From positions 15,599,443 through 15,663,442 of the forward strand of contig NC_003071.7 in NCBI RefSeq assembly GCF_000001735.4: a DNA stretch of 64,000 bases, given 5' to 3'. Under the pieces are notes generated by a model, which saw only the letters and a list, made by a program, of their open reading frames with translations, did no database searches and was not told where the DNA came from. The translations under genes were made by a program, and so were the position numbers. This stretch comes from Arabidopsis thaliana. Lineage: Eukaryota > Streptophyta > Magnoliopsida > Brassicales > Brassicaceae. This document shows, one piece after another, positions 24,811 to 37,734 of this stretch. The first letter of the stretch is position 1. Each line of letters begins with the position of its first letter.

Positions 24811-27392
24811 TCACTCTTCAGAGGAGTAACCAATCCGTTCCATCTCCCAACAAAGCTTCGTTGCAACCCTTTCATGGCAAGGTGCATATTCCTACAAAGA
24901 CAACAACAACAATTTATGAGATTATGAAGAAACATTAATGATCCATCTTCATTATAAGTTTAATTTACCTCTAGCTTTTTCACCAGCTCTTTAGCAGTAG
25001 GTGCGGAGACGATGATCTCACGAGCAGTCGGGCTAATAAATCCTTCTTCGACTGCTTTGTCAATGAATGAGAGCAGAGAGTTGTAGTATCCATCAACATT
25101 GAGCAAACCCACCTACAGAAAAATGATGCATGATATGTTGTTATTAAAGTTGAAACTTTTTGATTAAAATGTGATAGAAGGGTTTATTTGTTTACCGGCT
25201 TGTCATGTATACCAAGCTGAGCCCAAGTTATGACTTCAAGCAATTCTTCAAGTGTTCCATAACCACCTACAATTTTCATACAAAACTTTTAGATTTGATA
25301 GTTGAAAAAAAAAGAGAGGAGATAAATTAGTAACTATGATATGGTCAAGTCAACAAGTTTGTTATGTACAAGACAAACCAAATAATAGAGTCTTCTCTTC
25401 TCTGTTACAAGTTTGTACAATGGGATGAATATGATTAGAAAAGCAAGATCTTTGAAAGAACTTGACTTTCCATAATGATTTCAGATTCAGTGTGGGCAAA
25501 AATATGCTATTTGTGGGACTGTTTCAGGTTTTGTCTCTTACCTTGAAATAGGTAAGGAGAAAACTTTGGTCACAGTAAGACTACACAAGCTATATGGATA
25601 GTACCTCCTAAGTTAAAAGCAGAGCAATAAACAGAGTAAAGAGAAGAGCAAAAAAAAAATGTCTAATTTTAAGTGCCAGATGTTGATGGGTCAAGGTCCT
25701 TTATCTTAGACTGTAGGGACTTTTCATAATTTTTTTAAAAATTTCATACCAAAAAAAACTTTTCAGTGTAGCTTTCACACTACAGCTTGACCAAGACAAC
25801 ATGTTTTTTAGTTTAACCAAATTGTTTTCTTCTCTCTTTTGGCAAAATCAGTCAAACTTTTTTAATATTTTCATGAACAAATATTCCTCTTTTAAACTTT
25901 TGATTTCCCATAAAATTCATTTAAAAGGCTAACAAATGCCTAAACTGGTGTTCTTGAGACTCATGTGTAACTAGAGTTTTGACCAGTTTTTCCTTATCAT
26001 CATTACTTGGTTTGAAAGAAAAGTTTTAGGTTTAAAGTAATGTGAAAAAATGATGATAATTTTGGGTGGATGGGGTTTAAAAACACAACCTGGTAAGGCA
26101 ATAAAAGCATCAGAGTGCTTAGCCATCTCAGCTTTCCTTTGGTGCATATCTGCAACTGCTCTTACTTCTCCTACTGTTTCACCAGTCAACTGCAAACAAA
26201 GAGCACATCCACCAATTTTTTTTAAAAACTTATATAAAAGGAAGTAATAATGAAAAGTAGTTAAAGAGAGAAAAAGCAGGTTTGGACTCTTCTACAGGCA
26301 AAAGCAATGATGGCATTGCAAGTAATCGTAATATTGGCTTTTTTTGAATATCTTACATATTCCATTTTTTTTTTTACAGAACCCTAATCTAGTTCACCTC
26401 TTTTCATCATTTTTTCACATACCTTTTGTTTAAAATAACATAAACAAAGAAGATATTTTTATTTTAGGTTACCTAATTGAAAAGAAGAGGAGGCAGACTC
26501 ATAATCATTAGACTTAAGAAAGGGTAATAAATAGAGAGAAGAGTAAAACTGAAGCAAAGACTGGAGACTAAATGTGTTTTGAATGGGGATTTGGAGAACC
26601 TACAGATACATATTAATAAACAAACAATAGTGTTTTAGTATTAAAAATAGGGAAATCTTGAAATGTTTTACCTCTCTAGGCATGAGGGTCTTGGGAATGA
26701 TTCTGTAGAGTGACAACAAGATGACAAAAATGAGGTTTATTAGAAGTTCTTATGACAATTGTGTTCCATCAGAAACTCAAAATACAGTTTTCTTCTGTAT
26801 AATCTTAAAAAAGATTCACAAAGTTGTTTTAAGAGAAGATATTAAAGAGAGAAAGTTACCCAATAACATGACGACCACCATCATGAACAGCTTGTGAAAC
26901 CAAACCCATCAATCCTATGCTCCCACCTCCATAGACTAGATCAATATTCCTTGAAACCTGCATAACAAAATCAAGATAAAACAGAGTTACACATGAAGCC
27001 TAGATTTGGTAAAAAAACAGTTGAAGCTTTGAGTTCTACATGAAGCACACATTCAAACCCATATCACTTGGCACGTTTCAAAGAAGAAAGAAAAAATGCT
27101 CTGCATTTGCAAAAGCTACACATCATGTGAACATGTTTATCAAAAACCTTTAAGAAAATTACACTTTTGCAGACCATAATGAAACAGAGAAGCACAACAT
27201 CATCTTATCTCAAAAACCACCAGCAGAATGAAAGACAAGATAATACGTAGAAAGTCATGAACGTGTTACCAGTTCGTTGCCGAGGTCAACAGCAGCATCT
27301 TGGTAACTGCTCTTCTTGCCTTGGCTGCTTCCACAGAAGACACAGATTCTTCTGAACTTTGACTTTTGCATCGATTCACCTTTGATTTCCAT
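24811..27392 (-). CDS. LOG3: Cytokinin riboside 5'-monophosphate phosphoribohydrolase LOG3
   Basis: A 215-residue enzyme that releases active free-base cytokinins from their nucleotides in a single step. Seven exons: 27392-27270, 26957-26860, 26702-26672, 26189-26090, 25266-25196, 25112-24969 and 24891-24811 (648 nt). The Rossmann-type fold shows [27 protein letters not shown] and the catalytic/nucleotide motif [12 protein letters not shown]; the last spans an intron (exons 4 and 5). The upstream Arg-containing segment [19 protein letters not shown], which helps bind phosphate, is intact. The family was once called lysine decarboxylase-like, a misnomer. LOG proteins act in cytosol and nucleus (family knowledge). 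I identify it as At2g37210. Confidence 0.96.
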
Positions 27393-28410
27393 GTGATTCT
27401 AAATTTTGGGCGGAAAGAGAAAAGGTAAGCAGTTTAAGGTTTCTTTGAGCACAAGAATCTAATTTCTTAAGACAGTTTTACGAGTGTCAAACAAACCTAA
27501 TCGATATCTGAAAACTTTTTTTTTTTTTTTTCGTTGTTGTTATAGTTTATCTTGTTACCACTAATGCTTTGGCTCAGGGATGGTTGTTATATAGTGCGTC
27601 TTCACGTCATGCTCGTCATCGATTAGTTTCTATTTAAATAAATTACTTTACTTTTTATTTAGTATTTTTCAAAAGTGCGACATTTATTAAGAAAAAATAA
27701 CGATTAGTAAAGTTTAGAAAGAGAAAATGTTTTCCTAAATATTTGGTCAAGGCATGCTTGGGAAAATATATTTTTTTGGACTAAAACACTTCTAAGTTGC
27801 TTAATTTTCGATTTTTTTTTCTATAACTGAGTTATGAAATATTCTTAAATATTTAAAGAAGTACTTGTTTTTTTGGGGGAAAAAAGAAATTTTTGTATTT
27901 TAAAAAATATATATTTGGTATTCTTTATTTTTTTTCTTTTGTTTATTAATTAATCATTTTTCAATTTATTTTTTGTTGCTTCGTTGAGGTCTTCACACGT
28001 GAGAGATTTAAGCACGCGGGTCTTTCCCCAACCACACAAATACAGCTCATCTTGGCACGCGTAACCAAATTCTTCCTTTGTGTTAATTTTCTCCTTCTAT
28101 TATTTTTGTTTCAAAACAGTAGCTACTAGCTACGTACTACCAAAAACCTTTGTTTTGGTTGGAAAAAAAACTTTAGTTATGGCAAGCTCATGTACTGTTG
28201 ACAGGAGATACTTTGAACTCACGAACATCGACTACTTTTGACGAAGAAAAAAAGAATCCGTATTTAAAAAGTTGTGACGGTCCTGACGGATGATTATTTA
28301 GTGCTACGATCGTTAAGAGAAAATGACATTTGAGGATTGTTTGACGTTTACATTTGAGGATTAGATAGAAATAATAACGAAGTCGTCTATAGTGAGTGGT
28401 GCAAACATAA

Positions 28411-28465
28411 ACTAGGGACAAATTCTTCACATTAAAACCAAAAAAAAAACACTTGGGACAAATCC
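28411..28465 (+). repeat. Poly(A) micro-insertion with diverged direct repeats (copy 4)
   Basis: ACTAGGGACAAATTC at 28411-28425 is repeated as ACTTGGGACAAATCC at 28451-28465 (13 of 15 match). TTCACATTAAAACC-type sequence and a run of about 10 A lie between them. Older than copies 2 and 5 if divergence reflects age. Confidence 0.45.
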
Positions 28466-31400
28466 ATTCGGTTTATAGTACGTGTGGATCATATGGTTAC
28501 TTAGATTTTGGCACATAAGTTATATTCATAGTAGGCTTGTTGAAAAACTCATTAACAAGAGACATGCTCGCTCTCGATATTAGTACATTATCGATGCACA
28601 TCAGCTGAAGTTCATTATCGAGGGATCATGATGACTTTGTGAATCTTCTAATTTGAATGTTGAAGTTTTATTGATTGGCTCTGCAGATGAGAGAAACATT
28701 CGCATGCAGACTGTTATGATTAATTAATGTTCTAAGAAACGATACAATTTGCGTGTAAAATCTTATACATGTAGATAAACGAACTTAATTCATGAATGAT
28801 TTCGGTAATGTGATATAGAAATGTTGTGTAAACTTTATATATGACCTATGCGCGGTGAAGATTCATTATAGGGTGTGTATATATAAGATCGTATATTTGA
28901 TTATTCACAATTACTTTGAAACAAAAACCTATATTTCCATCAAATTCTAGATATATGATAAGTATAAAAATGTTTTTGTTGTCCGTATATTCGTTTGTAA
29001 ACCGTAGTTACATATATAATTAATCAGAACATGATATTTTCGTTTATAGGTTAATAGTCGAAGCTAGGATTGGTAAAATAATAGACGCAAGTCACTCATC
29101 TAGTTGTTTTTTTTATCGATCACATCACATGCTCATCAATTTCACCAGCAATCAGTTTTAAGTTGTTTCTAAAAATATGTCCAAATGAATAAGAACAAGA
29201 CAGGAAAATTGTAATAGGCTCGTGTATATTTACAAATTACAACTCTAATATGCTAGTAATAATGTAATGCAGAAATTTATTTTATGCTTTATATAATAAA
29301 GCCCTCTTGCTATTTTTCTTATAGAGAGCTCTCAATGAAACAAAATAACCATTTTAGTTTTTTAAAATTGATTGATCAGTGATAAAGTTCCCTCACTTTT
29401 ATTCCCTTTATCAAGAATAGGACAAATAATTCATTTACAATATATCTGGACAGTGTAAGATGGGTTACAAACGTTATTTACTGATACTCATGCAAACAAA
29501 ATAAAAAATAACCAGGACAAGAAGAACCCACTAGTAAAACTTAATGGAACCATAGAAATGTTATGGGTACACCAATAGATATATATACACATTTATTTCT
29601 CTATTGTATATAGAATGAATAAGTTAATGAGATGATGATGTCTGAGATATGGAGCAATGTGCCAATTGATGATTGAAATAAGAAACACAAAGTGAGTTAT
29701 GGCTTTTATTACCAATGTAGCCCAATTCACCCTCCCTATGTAGACAACCTTCTTCTTGTTCTTTGCATAGGAAACATTACTTCTATTTTTTATTCTCCTA
29801 TACTCATTTTAACCTTTTCATAGTTTTACTAAAAAACACTTCTTAGCATTGCCCCATCTTCTTGTGCAGCTAAGTTGTCTTTCTAATTCCACTTGGTGTT
29901 ATCCCTCCACGTACGTTATAATGTGGTATGAGACAAGGTAGAGTTTCGACAGATGACAATGTTATATAAAAAAATCATTTGAAAAGATTATATGTGCTCT
30001 AAAAAGATCATTCATAAACTATATATATAAGCAACTTTATAAATATAAGTAAGAGAAATTGTTTTTGTCTTTGTTTTTAATTTACTTATAACGCATTGAA
30101 ATATGAAAGATAAATCTCTAATCAAAACCTCTAATGTTATCCATCATCAAAACTCTAAATTTACTAACGTTAAAAAATAACCATTACTAATAAAACATCT
30201 AGTCACATATTTTAAGTTGGTTTAAAAAGTATGACTGATCACTAAATTTAGAATATCCTATTGGAAAGAACGAGATTCCATCGTTCCAACTGTCCTTCTA
30301 AGCTACATATAGCATCCGAGAGCTTATTTTTCAAGTTCTTTTCTTTTAATTAAATAGAAAACTCACCTTCAACTTTTTTAAAAAATTGTTTATCAAAAGA
30401 TAACAAAAAAAAGCTTTTAAGAGTTTTGGCTTTGTTAATCTTATACAAAATTCTTTTCTTATTTGACACTTCAATACAAAGCTTAAGAACTCTAATTTTT
30501 GTTTTTAGAAAGAAAAAAATAGCAATAGGAAAAAACTCATGAAGACACTAGTTTATTCAAAGCCTATATATAACCCTATTGGATTTATTGGCTTGGAATG
30601 ACAGTAACCCCTACATTTTTATACTTAATTGTAAGCAGACAGTTTCAAAATACACATCATGTTTATTTGTTTATAGTATATATTTAAGCGTGTGAATATT
30701 TAACTAAGAAAATAAGATAATTGCAATCCCAAGATCTGAGTAGATGCTGCCCATTCCTTCTATGTAGGTGTTATAGAGATTATAAAACTAAACACATACT
30801 AGTAAGTTTGTAAATTACTGTGTTTTATTATCTCCATGCTTGCATGCGCATTTTTTTGTTTCGTCTCTAGTTTCTCTCCACATTCTTCTTGGGTTTTTAA
30901 CTTCCGACCCAAATTTTATTTTATTATAATAACCATGACGATGGCAGTGATATCACAATTACATTAGATAATACTTGCACTCTAATTAAACTGAAAAGTT
31001 GTATGGAAATGGGTACATGAAGTTTCATAGTCGAATCTTTTCTTGTAAGTCTTGTTAGGAAACAAAGAAAAACAGAACTTCGAAAAGTGGATATTTTGAA
31101 GAACAAATTCTTCTTTTTAAGCAAAAAGGGTTAACATTTTTTTGTCTTTAACCGATTTTTATGATGTAAAAGTTGTAACAGAATTCTAAATTACTTTTAA
31201 AAGACACTTTGATTTTCGTTGTTGTTCTAAAAAAAAGTACTAGTTGTCATAGAAGTAGTTCATTTTGTTTTAAAAGGGGCTACAAATTTCATTATAAAGT
31301 ATTCTGAATGTTCTTGGAATGGTCAACAATCGTTTAACATTTTTGAATTCTTTAAAGAAAAAGGGTCAGTTAAATTTAGAAAAGTTCCTAAAGCTGAAAC

Positions 31401-34400
31401 TTTAATTCAAAGCCAGTTAATTTGTTTGTGTAACGTTGACCGTTTTTATGATTACTTTCAGTTGAAACTTTAAATGTATAACGAAATTCATTCATTTTAT
31501 AAAAAAAAACAAAAATGCTCTATATGATTTTGTATGGTAACTTAATTTTCATAAAGCGAATAAATTATTTTACCGACAAAGGGGGTGCAAAGGTATTAGT
31601 AAAATACAAGCTCATCTATTTATGCATGTATTGATGTATTTAGTACATACGAAGCAAGGAAAGGTTCCACACTTTCTATCTGACATATGATATTTTCTAG
31701 TTTAAGTATTCATTCCCGACAAATAGGAAAGCTTAATTTAATTTGACTGAGTGTTAAGTAAGATGAGGAAGAAATCTATTATTAAATATCATTTCTCATC
31801 TTTACCTTTAGTTAATAAAAAGTTGATTTTTTTTACCGATCTGAAAGAAAAAAAACGATTGATTTGCTATTAGTTTCTTCTTTTACTGATATTTTTGAAT
31901 GAAGAAAACGAAATAGCATTTTATTGATACTCTAAACCAAATAACGTATTTTGGAGATATATTTCGAAAAGTTGATACCTTTAAATATATTTTTTGTTTT
32001 TTTATACCATTTCTTATTTTTGTGTATGTAGTTATATTCTTACAAAATTTTAAAATCTTTTGAAAGGACACCCTACTTAAAAATTCTATATAGGAAACTA
32101 TGATTACCCGGGTAAAATTCTTGAATGCAGAAGACGTTAAAATGAATGCGTAACCATAAAAACTAGAAAAAGGTTGATATGATTCCGACAAAAATTTCGA
32201 ATTATGGCTTTCACAAAAACCATTTACCGCCTTGAACCGAAAATAGAACCCCCAAATTTGTTTTTTCCCCTACGAACCGACGCTAAATCCACAAATTAAG
32301 GAATTAGAAAGTAAAAAAAAAAAAAAAAAAAGAGACAACAAAACAGGAAAGAAAAGTGAAGAACATGGATTTTAAATGGTCAAAAGGGACCAGTCAAAGG
32401 TCAGAAAGGGACAAATCCGTTGTTTAGTAGTTATCATAAAGTGTCGGACAGTTAATACCGTTGCTTAAAAGTCAAATCTCTTTCATATTTTCACTTATAT
32501 CACACTAATTAATAGTTGTACAACTTATATTACCCCTCATCAAATCAAACCGTTTTCGTTACAAAGAATCAGTCCAATCGTATTAATTGGGGAGAGCCAA
32601 TGCTTTTATTGAAACTTTTATTTTTTGGTCAACAACTGAAACATTGTTGCTTACGAAATTTTTCCTGATACCATATTAACATATCACACCATGTATATTA
32701 TCCACCACTAAACTCAACAGTTCATATACAGAAATATTTAAGTTAAATTAAACATGTTTAAGAATTTGATTATGTCAATATTAATTACGATGTTTTAGTG
32801 ATTATTGATCTCTTAAAGTTATATATATACTTAATATAATGCGATTAGCGCGATCAAATATATCTTTTACAAGATAAAAAAAAAGAAGCAATTTCCATGA
32901 ATATTAATGTATGTAATATACATGTACGTAAAGATTCAATTAGTGAAGACAAAGGAGGAAGAAAGAAGCTAGTATGTAGGCAAGAAGAGTGGTGGAAGTA
33001 TGATGGAGAAGAAGCGCAAAAAGGACATTCATTTGTTTGTTTGTTTTTTTCTTATGTTTTGAAGAGAGTTAATTTTGTCCTTTGTTTTTGGGACATTATC
33101 TTACATTCATTTCAATGTCATCAACCTTTCGGCCGTCTCTATACCCCATTTGCTTTATTCATTTTAATTATTTTCGTTTTAAACTTATGATGTTCATATT
33201 GAGCGCCTACAATTCAAAATATTTAGTCGGACTTGTATAGACCATGTGAATCACGTAGTTTTTGTTTTTTGGAACCACATACTTTAATAAAGTTTTTTTT
33301 TTGACAGATTGATGAATTGTGGTATATAATCAGTCAAGGAGCGCGTAAATATTGATTCCTACTATTGCATGTCAAGTCCCTGTTCTGATAGATACAGTGC
33401 CTACAAAAGATATATTGAATTAGATAATAGATACATGTAGAATATGTTCTTTTACACATGAAACTGATTGATAAGAAATATCGACAAATATTTAGAAAAG
33501 CATGATCGACATCAGTTTGCTACAAGTATATGGTGAAAAATGTCTTGTAATGGATAATGAATTTTATAGGATTCAGCAAAGGAGCAAACATTGAACATGT
33601 TCATGTCCAATGAATGAGGTTCACAAGTCAAAGAGGGTCTACTTGCGCTGACCAGTTACAAAGTTGTGGCCCATAACTCACGGCTTGGCATATTCAACCC
33701 TAACTACTTCATATTTTTCCTAGAGACAGAAACATTTTACGAAATTTCCCATTACTCTTATAAAATGTAGTGTATTTATATAGTTGTTTCTTTTCATTAC
33801 TATATAGTTTCCTTCAAATTATCGACAAGAGAAATATATATTCTTTATACATTTTCTTTGGCTCAATTTTTTGTATAAATATATCACGACACCTTTCCTT
33901 TATTTATCACAATTTACTAATGATTTCACCATTACAATTTAAAGGATCTCACTTTTTGGCCTTCTTATTATTATACAAAATACATTTTAAACTTTTTATG
34001 AGACTAATGAGTAATTTCTTTTAAGTGGAGCCCCATGAAGTAGGAATCCTACGTAAATGTTTCATGCTAAGGTGTCCAAGACCGGACCCCGATAGCCTAT
34101 GATGATTAGGAGCTTTGTTGAACTATCCTTTTAACTGATTTAATTAAAGTAAACAATGTATATATATATACACATACATATATATAACAAAATTCGTATT
34201 TTGTTGTGAGAGATTGTACTTATGGAACAAGCTTGGGACGACATTAACGTTTTGTGGGTAGCATCATTACCAACAGAACGACGTACGCCTATTGGCGATG
34301 GAAGCAAGTGAAGCCTTCATCATCATAATTCATAAACTGCTTCCAAAGTTTATCTTTCACGTTTCTGCAAAATAAAAATATATTGCACGTTTAATATCTC

Positions 34401-34656
34401 ACTCTATCTTGACGTCAAATTGTAAATTATATACGAACAAGACATGTTTATGAATTAAAAAATAGTTTTCTAAAATTTCCAAGACATTTCAATGTTTTGA
34501 AAATTTTAGCTGCTGAATTTTGAATGATTTTTGTGAGGATATTTCGATGTTTTAATTGATTTGGATGAAGATATTACCTCCAAAATCACTTATTTTAACA
34601 CTTATAATGTTAAAATTCTTTTAATGCAAAATCATTTGTATCCAGACGTACCATCT

Positions 34657-34710
34657 AAATTCATATACAGTTGTCGACAAAAAAAAAAAAAAAAAATTCA
34701 TATACAGTTT
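34657..34710 (+). repeat. Poly(A) micro-insertion with perfect direct repeats (copy 5)
   Basis: The 16-bp sequence AAATTCATATACAGTT occurs at 34657-34672 and again at 34695-34710 without a mismatch. Between the copies are GTCGAC and an A run of 17-19. The residual GTCGAC resembles the CCGAC of copy 1. Confidence 0.8.
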
Positions 34711-35537
34711 GGGCCCAAACGAACAACATCTAATACATTTGCTAAGTTTCATGTAAGCAGCATCTAAGTCATAACTCAGAATACTATGTCATAGGAGACA
34801 GACCAATTGAGCTTAATGGACTAAATGTAGAAAAGCCCATTTTCGTAGTATTCAATCGCAATTACTTTCTATCCAAAACCGGAGAGTTTTGACACTATGG
34901 TTCATTACATTCAACATTTGGGCTTTGTGATTACCCAAATTGGAACCAGCTAGTTATTTGATCAATGGAATTATACGGCTCACGGCTGAACGCAAAGAAT
35001 GATATCGTTTTGATGGAACAAACTGGCAAGATAGTGTTCATTCCACAAATAGTATTGGTTCGGTTTTAAACATTGCATGATTTGAGTTTTAACCGGTTTT
35101 CAAGTGTGTTCATATTCATTTGAGCAGAGGATCAAATAAACAGAGAAGCATTAGGAAGAAGAGACCACGATATAGAGAGAAAAAAAAATTGAATCAAAAC
35201 CAAAGCGAAGCAGTCAATGGCAGCATTCAGACAGACAAGAACATGGTCTCTCCAGTTTCTATCTTAATTATACGTTTCTCAAAAAAAAAAAGACCATTCC
35301 TTTACGACCTTCTTGCATCCAAGGCAACAAACATAGGCGAAGCTAAGAGCTTAGTACCGTCTGAAACTGCCATCATCTCACAAACCCTCTTTACTTCGAA
35401 GCGCCTGTTACAATTTCACAACTCCATACATCAGTAATCAAGTAGTTTAGTGCGAAAAGCCAATCTATAAGTACAATGGTTAATATCATACCCTCCAGAA
35501 TATGCGTTTTTGAGAATAGGAAGTCATAGATTGGTGC

Positions 35538-36889
35538 TCAATATTGGCGCCTTGGAGGCCTAGCCTCAGCTTCCGAGACTCTAATTTGTCTACCGTCCAA
35601 ATCCTATAGGCCACAAGTAAAAGTATATCAAGAGTTGTTTGATTTGATCACAACAATGTAAGTGTATATTGGTATAAGTATGAGTACAAAAGATACTTAC
35701 AGCACCATCCAAGGACTTGATGGCATTTTGGACCTCTTGAGAAGAGTCGTATGTCACAAATCCAAAACCCTTGGATCGACCACTGTCCCTGTCGTAGATG
35801 ACTCTGGCCTCAACAACCTTTCCTTGCTCCGAGAACAAACTCTCAAGAGCCATGTCATCAACTCCCCAAGAGAGGTTACCCACATAAACACGGTTTCCTG
35901 AACCAGCACCAGAACCACCACCTCCTCCATATCCAGAACCTGAGCTTCCAAAGCTGCTCCTAGGTCCTCTGGAGAAACCATCTTCCCTCTTTGGTGGTGG
36001 GGGACCAGCATTGACTCTCAAAGGTCTACCATCCAACTCCTACAAATTCACATCAAAATGGTTAACCGAAGCAACCAAACCCTAATACAATAAGAACAAC
36101 AACACAGAGGTCCAAGTTTTATCTTTAGAAGCCACAAGTTTGAAGATTGCATTCAAACACAGCTTATCACAGAAACATAGAACAACATAAACACATTAAG
36201 CACACACACCAAAACACAAACGCATACCAACAAGATAAGATAAAGCTAGTCCTCAGTGAATTCATATTCAACAATCGAAGATAGAGTAAGGTAGAGAAGT
36301 ATATTCTTACATAGCCATTGAACTGCTGAGCAGCTGCCTCAACTTCAGAAACTGAAGACATAGTCACGAATCCAAAACCTCTGCTTCTTCCTGTAATTTT
36401 GTCATAGATTACCTACAAGACAAATAACAAAAAAAGGAGTAATGGTATCAATTTATCAATAAAAACCCTAAAAGAACAATACTTTCTTCTATAACTCACA
36501 AATTGGGGAAAACCCTAAATCCATACCTCAACCATCTCAACATTTCCGGCACTCTCAAAGAGCTGAGCGAGCTGAGCACTGTCAACGTTGAAAGGAAGGT
36601 TACCAACGAAGAGTTTAAGGTCAGCAGAGAAAGATTGCTCTTTTGGCGGAGCGACGTCAGCGAAACCATCTTCTTCCACCTCGAACTCTGAGGTAATCGC
36701 AACGTTACGGGCGAAGCGAGAAGCGGGAGAGTTCCATTTGGCGGCGATGGAGAAGGAAACGGAGTCGGAATTGAGTTTAAAGGAGAGGGAAGGAGATAAG
36801 AGGGAAACGGAGGCAGGTCTGGAGACGCCGAAAGGAAGAGATTTAGGGTTGAAGGAAGAGAGAGCGAGAGACGAAGCTGAAGCAGCCAT
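35538..36889 (-). CDS. CP29B: Chloroplast RNA-binding protein CP29B (29 kDa ribonucleoprotein)
   Basis: A 289-residue chloroplast RNP that binds plastid mRNAs and affects their stability and editing (family knowledge). Exons: 36889-36527, 36412-36311, 36039-35701 and 35603-35538 (870 nt). The Ser/Ala-rich N terminus [19 protein letters not shown] is a transit peptide, followed by a short acidic region ([13 protein letters not shown]). Two RRM domains are clear: RNP2 [10 protein letters not shown] with RNP1 RGFGFVTM, and RNP2 [10 protein letters not shown] with RNP1 KGFGFVTY. A Gly/Ser-rich linker ([18 protein letters not shown]) separates them. The last exon encodes [20 protein letters not shown]. 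It corresponds to At2g37220. Length and layout agree with the cpRNP family. Confidence 0.95.
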
Positions 36890-37734
36890 GGGAAGAAGAA
36901 GGGATAAGGCTTTTAGGGGTTTTTGGGTGAAGAAGATGATTTTGAGAGTGGAGATAAGATGCAGTGTCTTTGGTATTTATGGGGCAAATGAATAAATATA
37001 TTAAGTTCTTTGCACAAATATCTCAAACTTATTTTATTTTGTAATTTTACCTCAAACTATTTTTTAGGCTCAATATTCTGATTTCTGTTTTTTTTGTAAG
37101 AATTTTTATTTTCTTTGCAACTATTTGTTTCCACATAAATGATAGGAATTATTTTATTTTTCGCTTGTTTAGTAGTAATATACAAAAAATTTAATACATG
37201 TCGCAAATTGTTTCGTTTTGCATTTTAGTATGCTTATTGTATTTACTTTTCTAAATATTTTTTGTGATAAAGTTATGTGCTTTTCTCACTTAAATTAGTT
37301 GTGTTTGGTTGTGATTTTATTGGGACAGTCTACTAACTACTTGTCATAATATGAAGTGTGATGATAGATGAGATGAGATCTGGACCGTCGAATTTTGGAT
37401 GGACAGTGGAGATGGCACGTCTCATGCTGAAGCTAAAAATCTATGAGAAGATAAGATATTTTACTAACAGCCAATGGAAGATGCAACTCTTGTTCCAAAC
37501 ACAAATCTTCGAAAAAAATCTTTTACGTATTTAACGTTTTCAAGAGGTTAAGAAACTAAATCAGGAACGATACAATTCCTACCAAAAAGAAAACACAGAA
37601 TGATCATACAAACGCGTCCTTCAAAACAAGTTTCAAAAAAGGATTTATTTGGAGAAGATAACTGAAGTTGTTGACTTGACTTGAACCAACAATGAAAGGA
37701 GAATAACTTAAGAAAGAATCACTTTGTCAAGTTT
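36890..37734. other. Spacer between CP29B and the PPR gene
   Basis: About 850 bp that holds the CP29B promoter and the PPR 3' UTR. No further gene was seen. Confidence 0.6.

Larger units (their letters stand above)
27393..35537. other. Large gene-poor, AT-rich region
   Basis: Eight kilobases with no gene I can support, unusually long for this gene-dense region. The left end must include the LOG3 promoter and leader, with a T-rich tract near 27512-27530. Open frames of 66-105 codons inside (for example 32897-33190 and 35120-35437) are AT-driven and have no domain. Two poly(A) micro-insertions lie at 28411-28465 and 34657-34710, and an alternating AT tract at about 34158-34190. Non-coding transcripts or distant regulatory DNA could be present but cannot be recognised from sequence alone. 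Confidence 0.6.

Noticed and set aside
32897..33190. 97-codon open frame in the gene-poor region
   Set aside because: Starts in AT-rich DNA, hydrophobic T-rich end, no similarity recognised.
34040..34055. Short palindrome GTAGGAATCCTAC
   Set aside because: Six-base arms only, no flanking structure.
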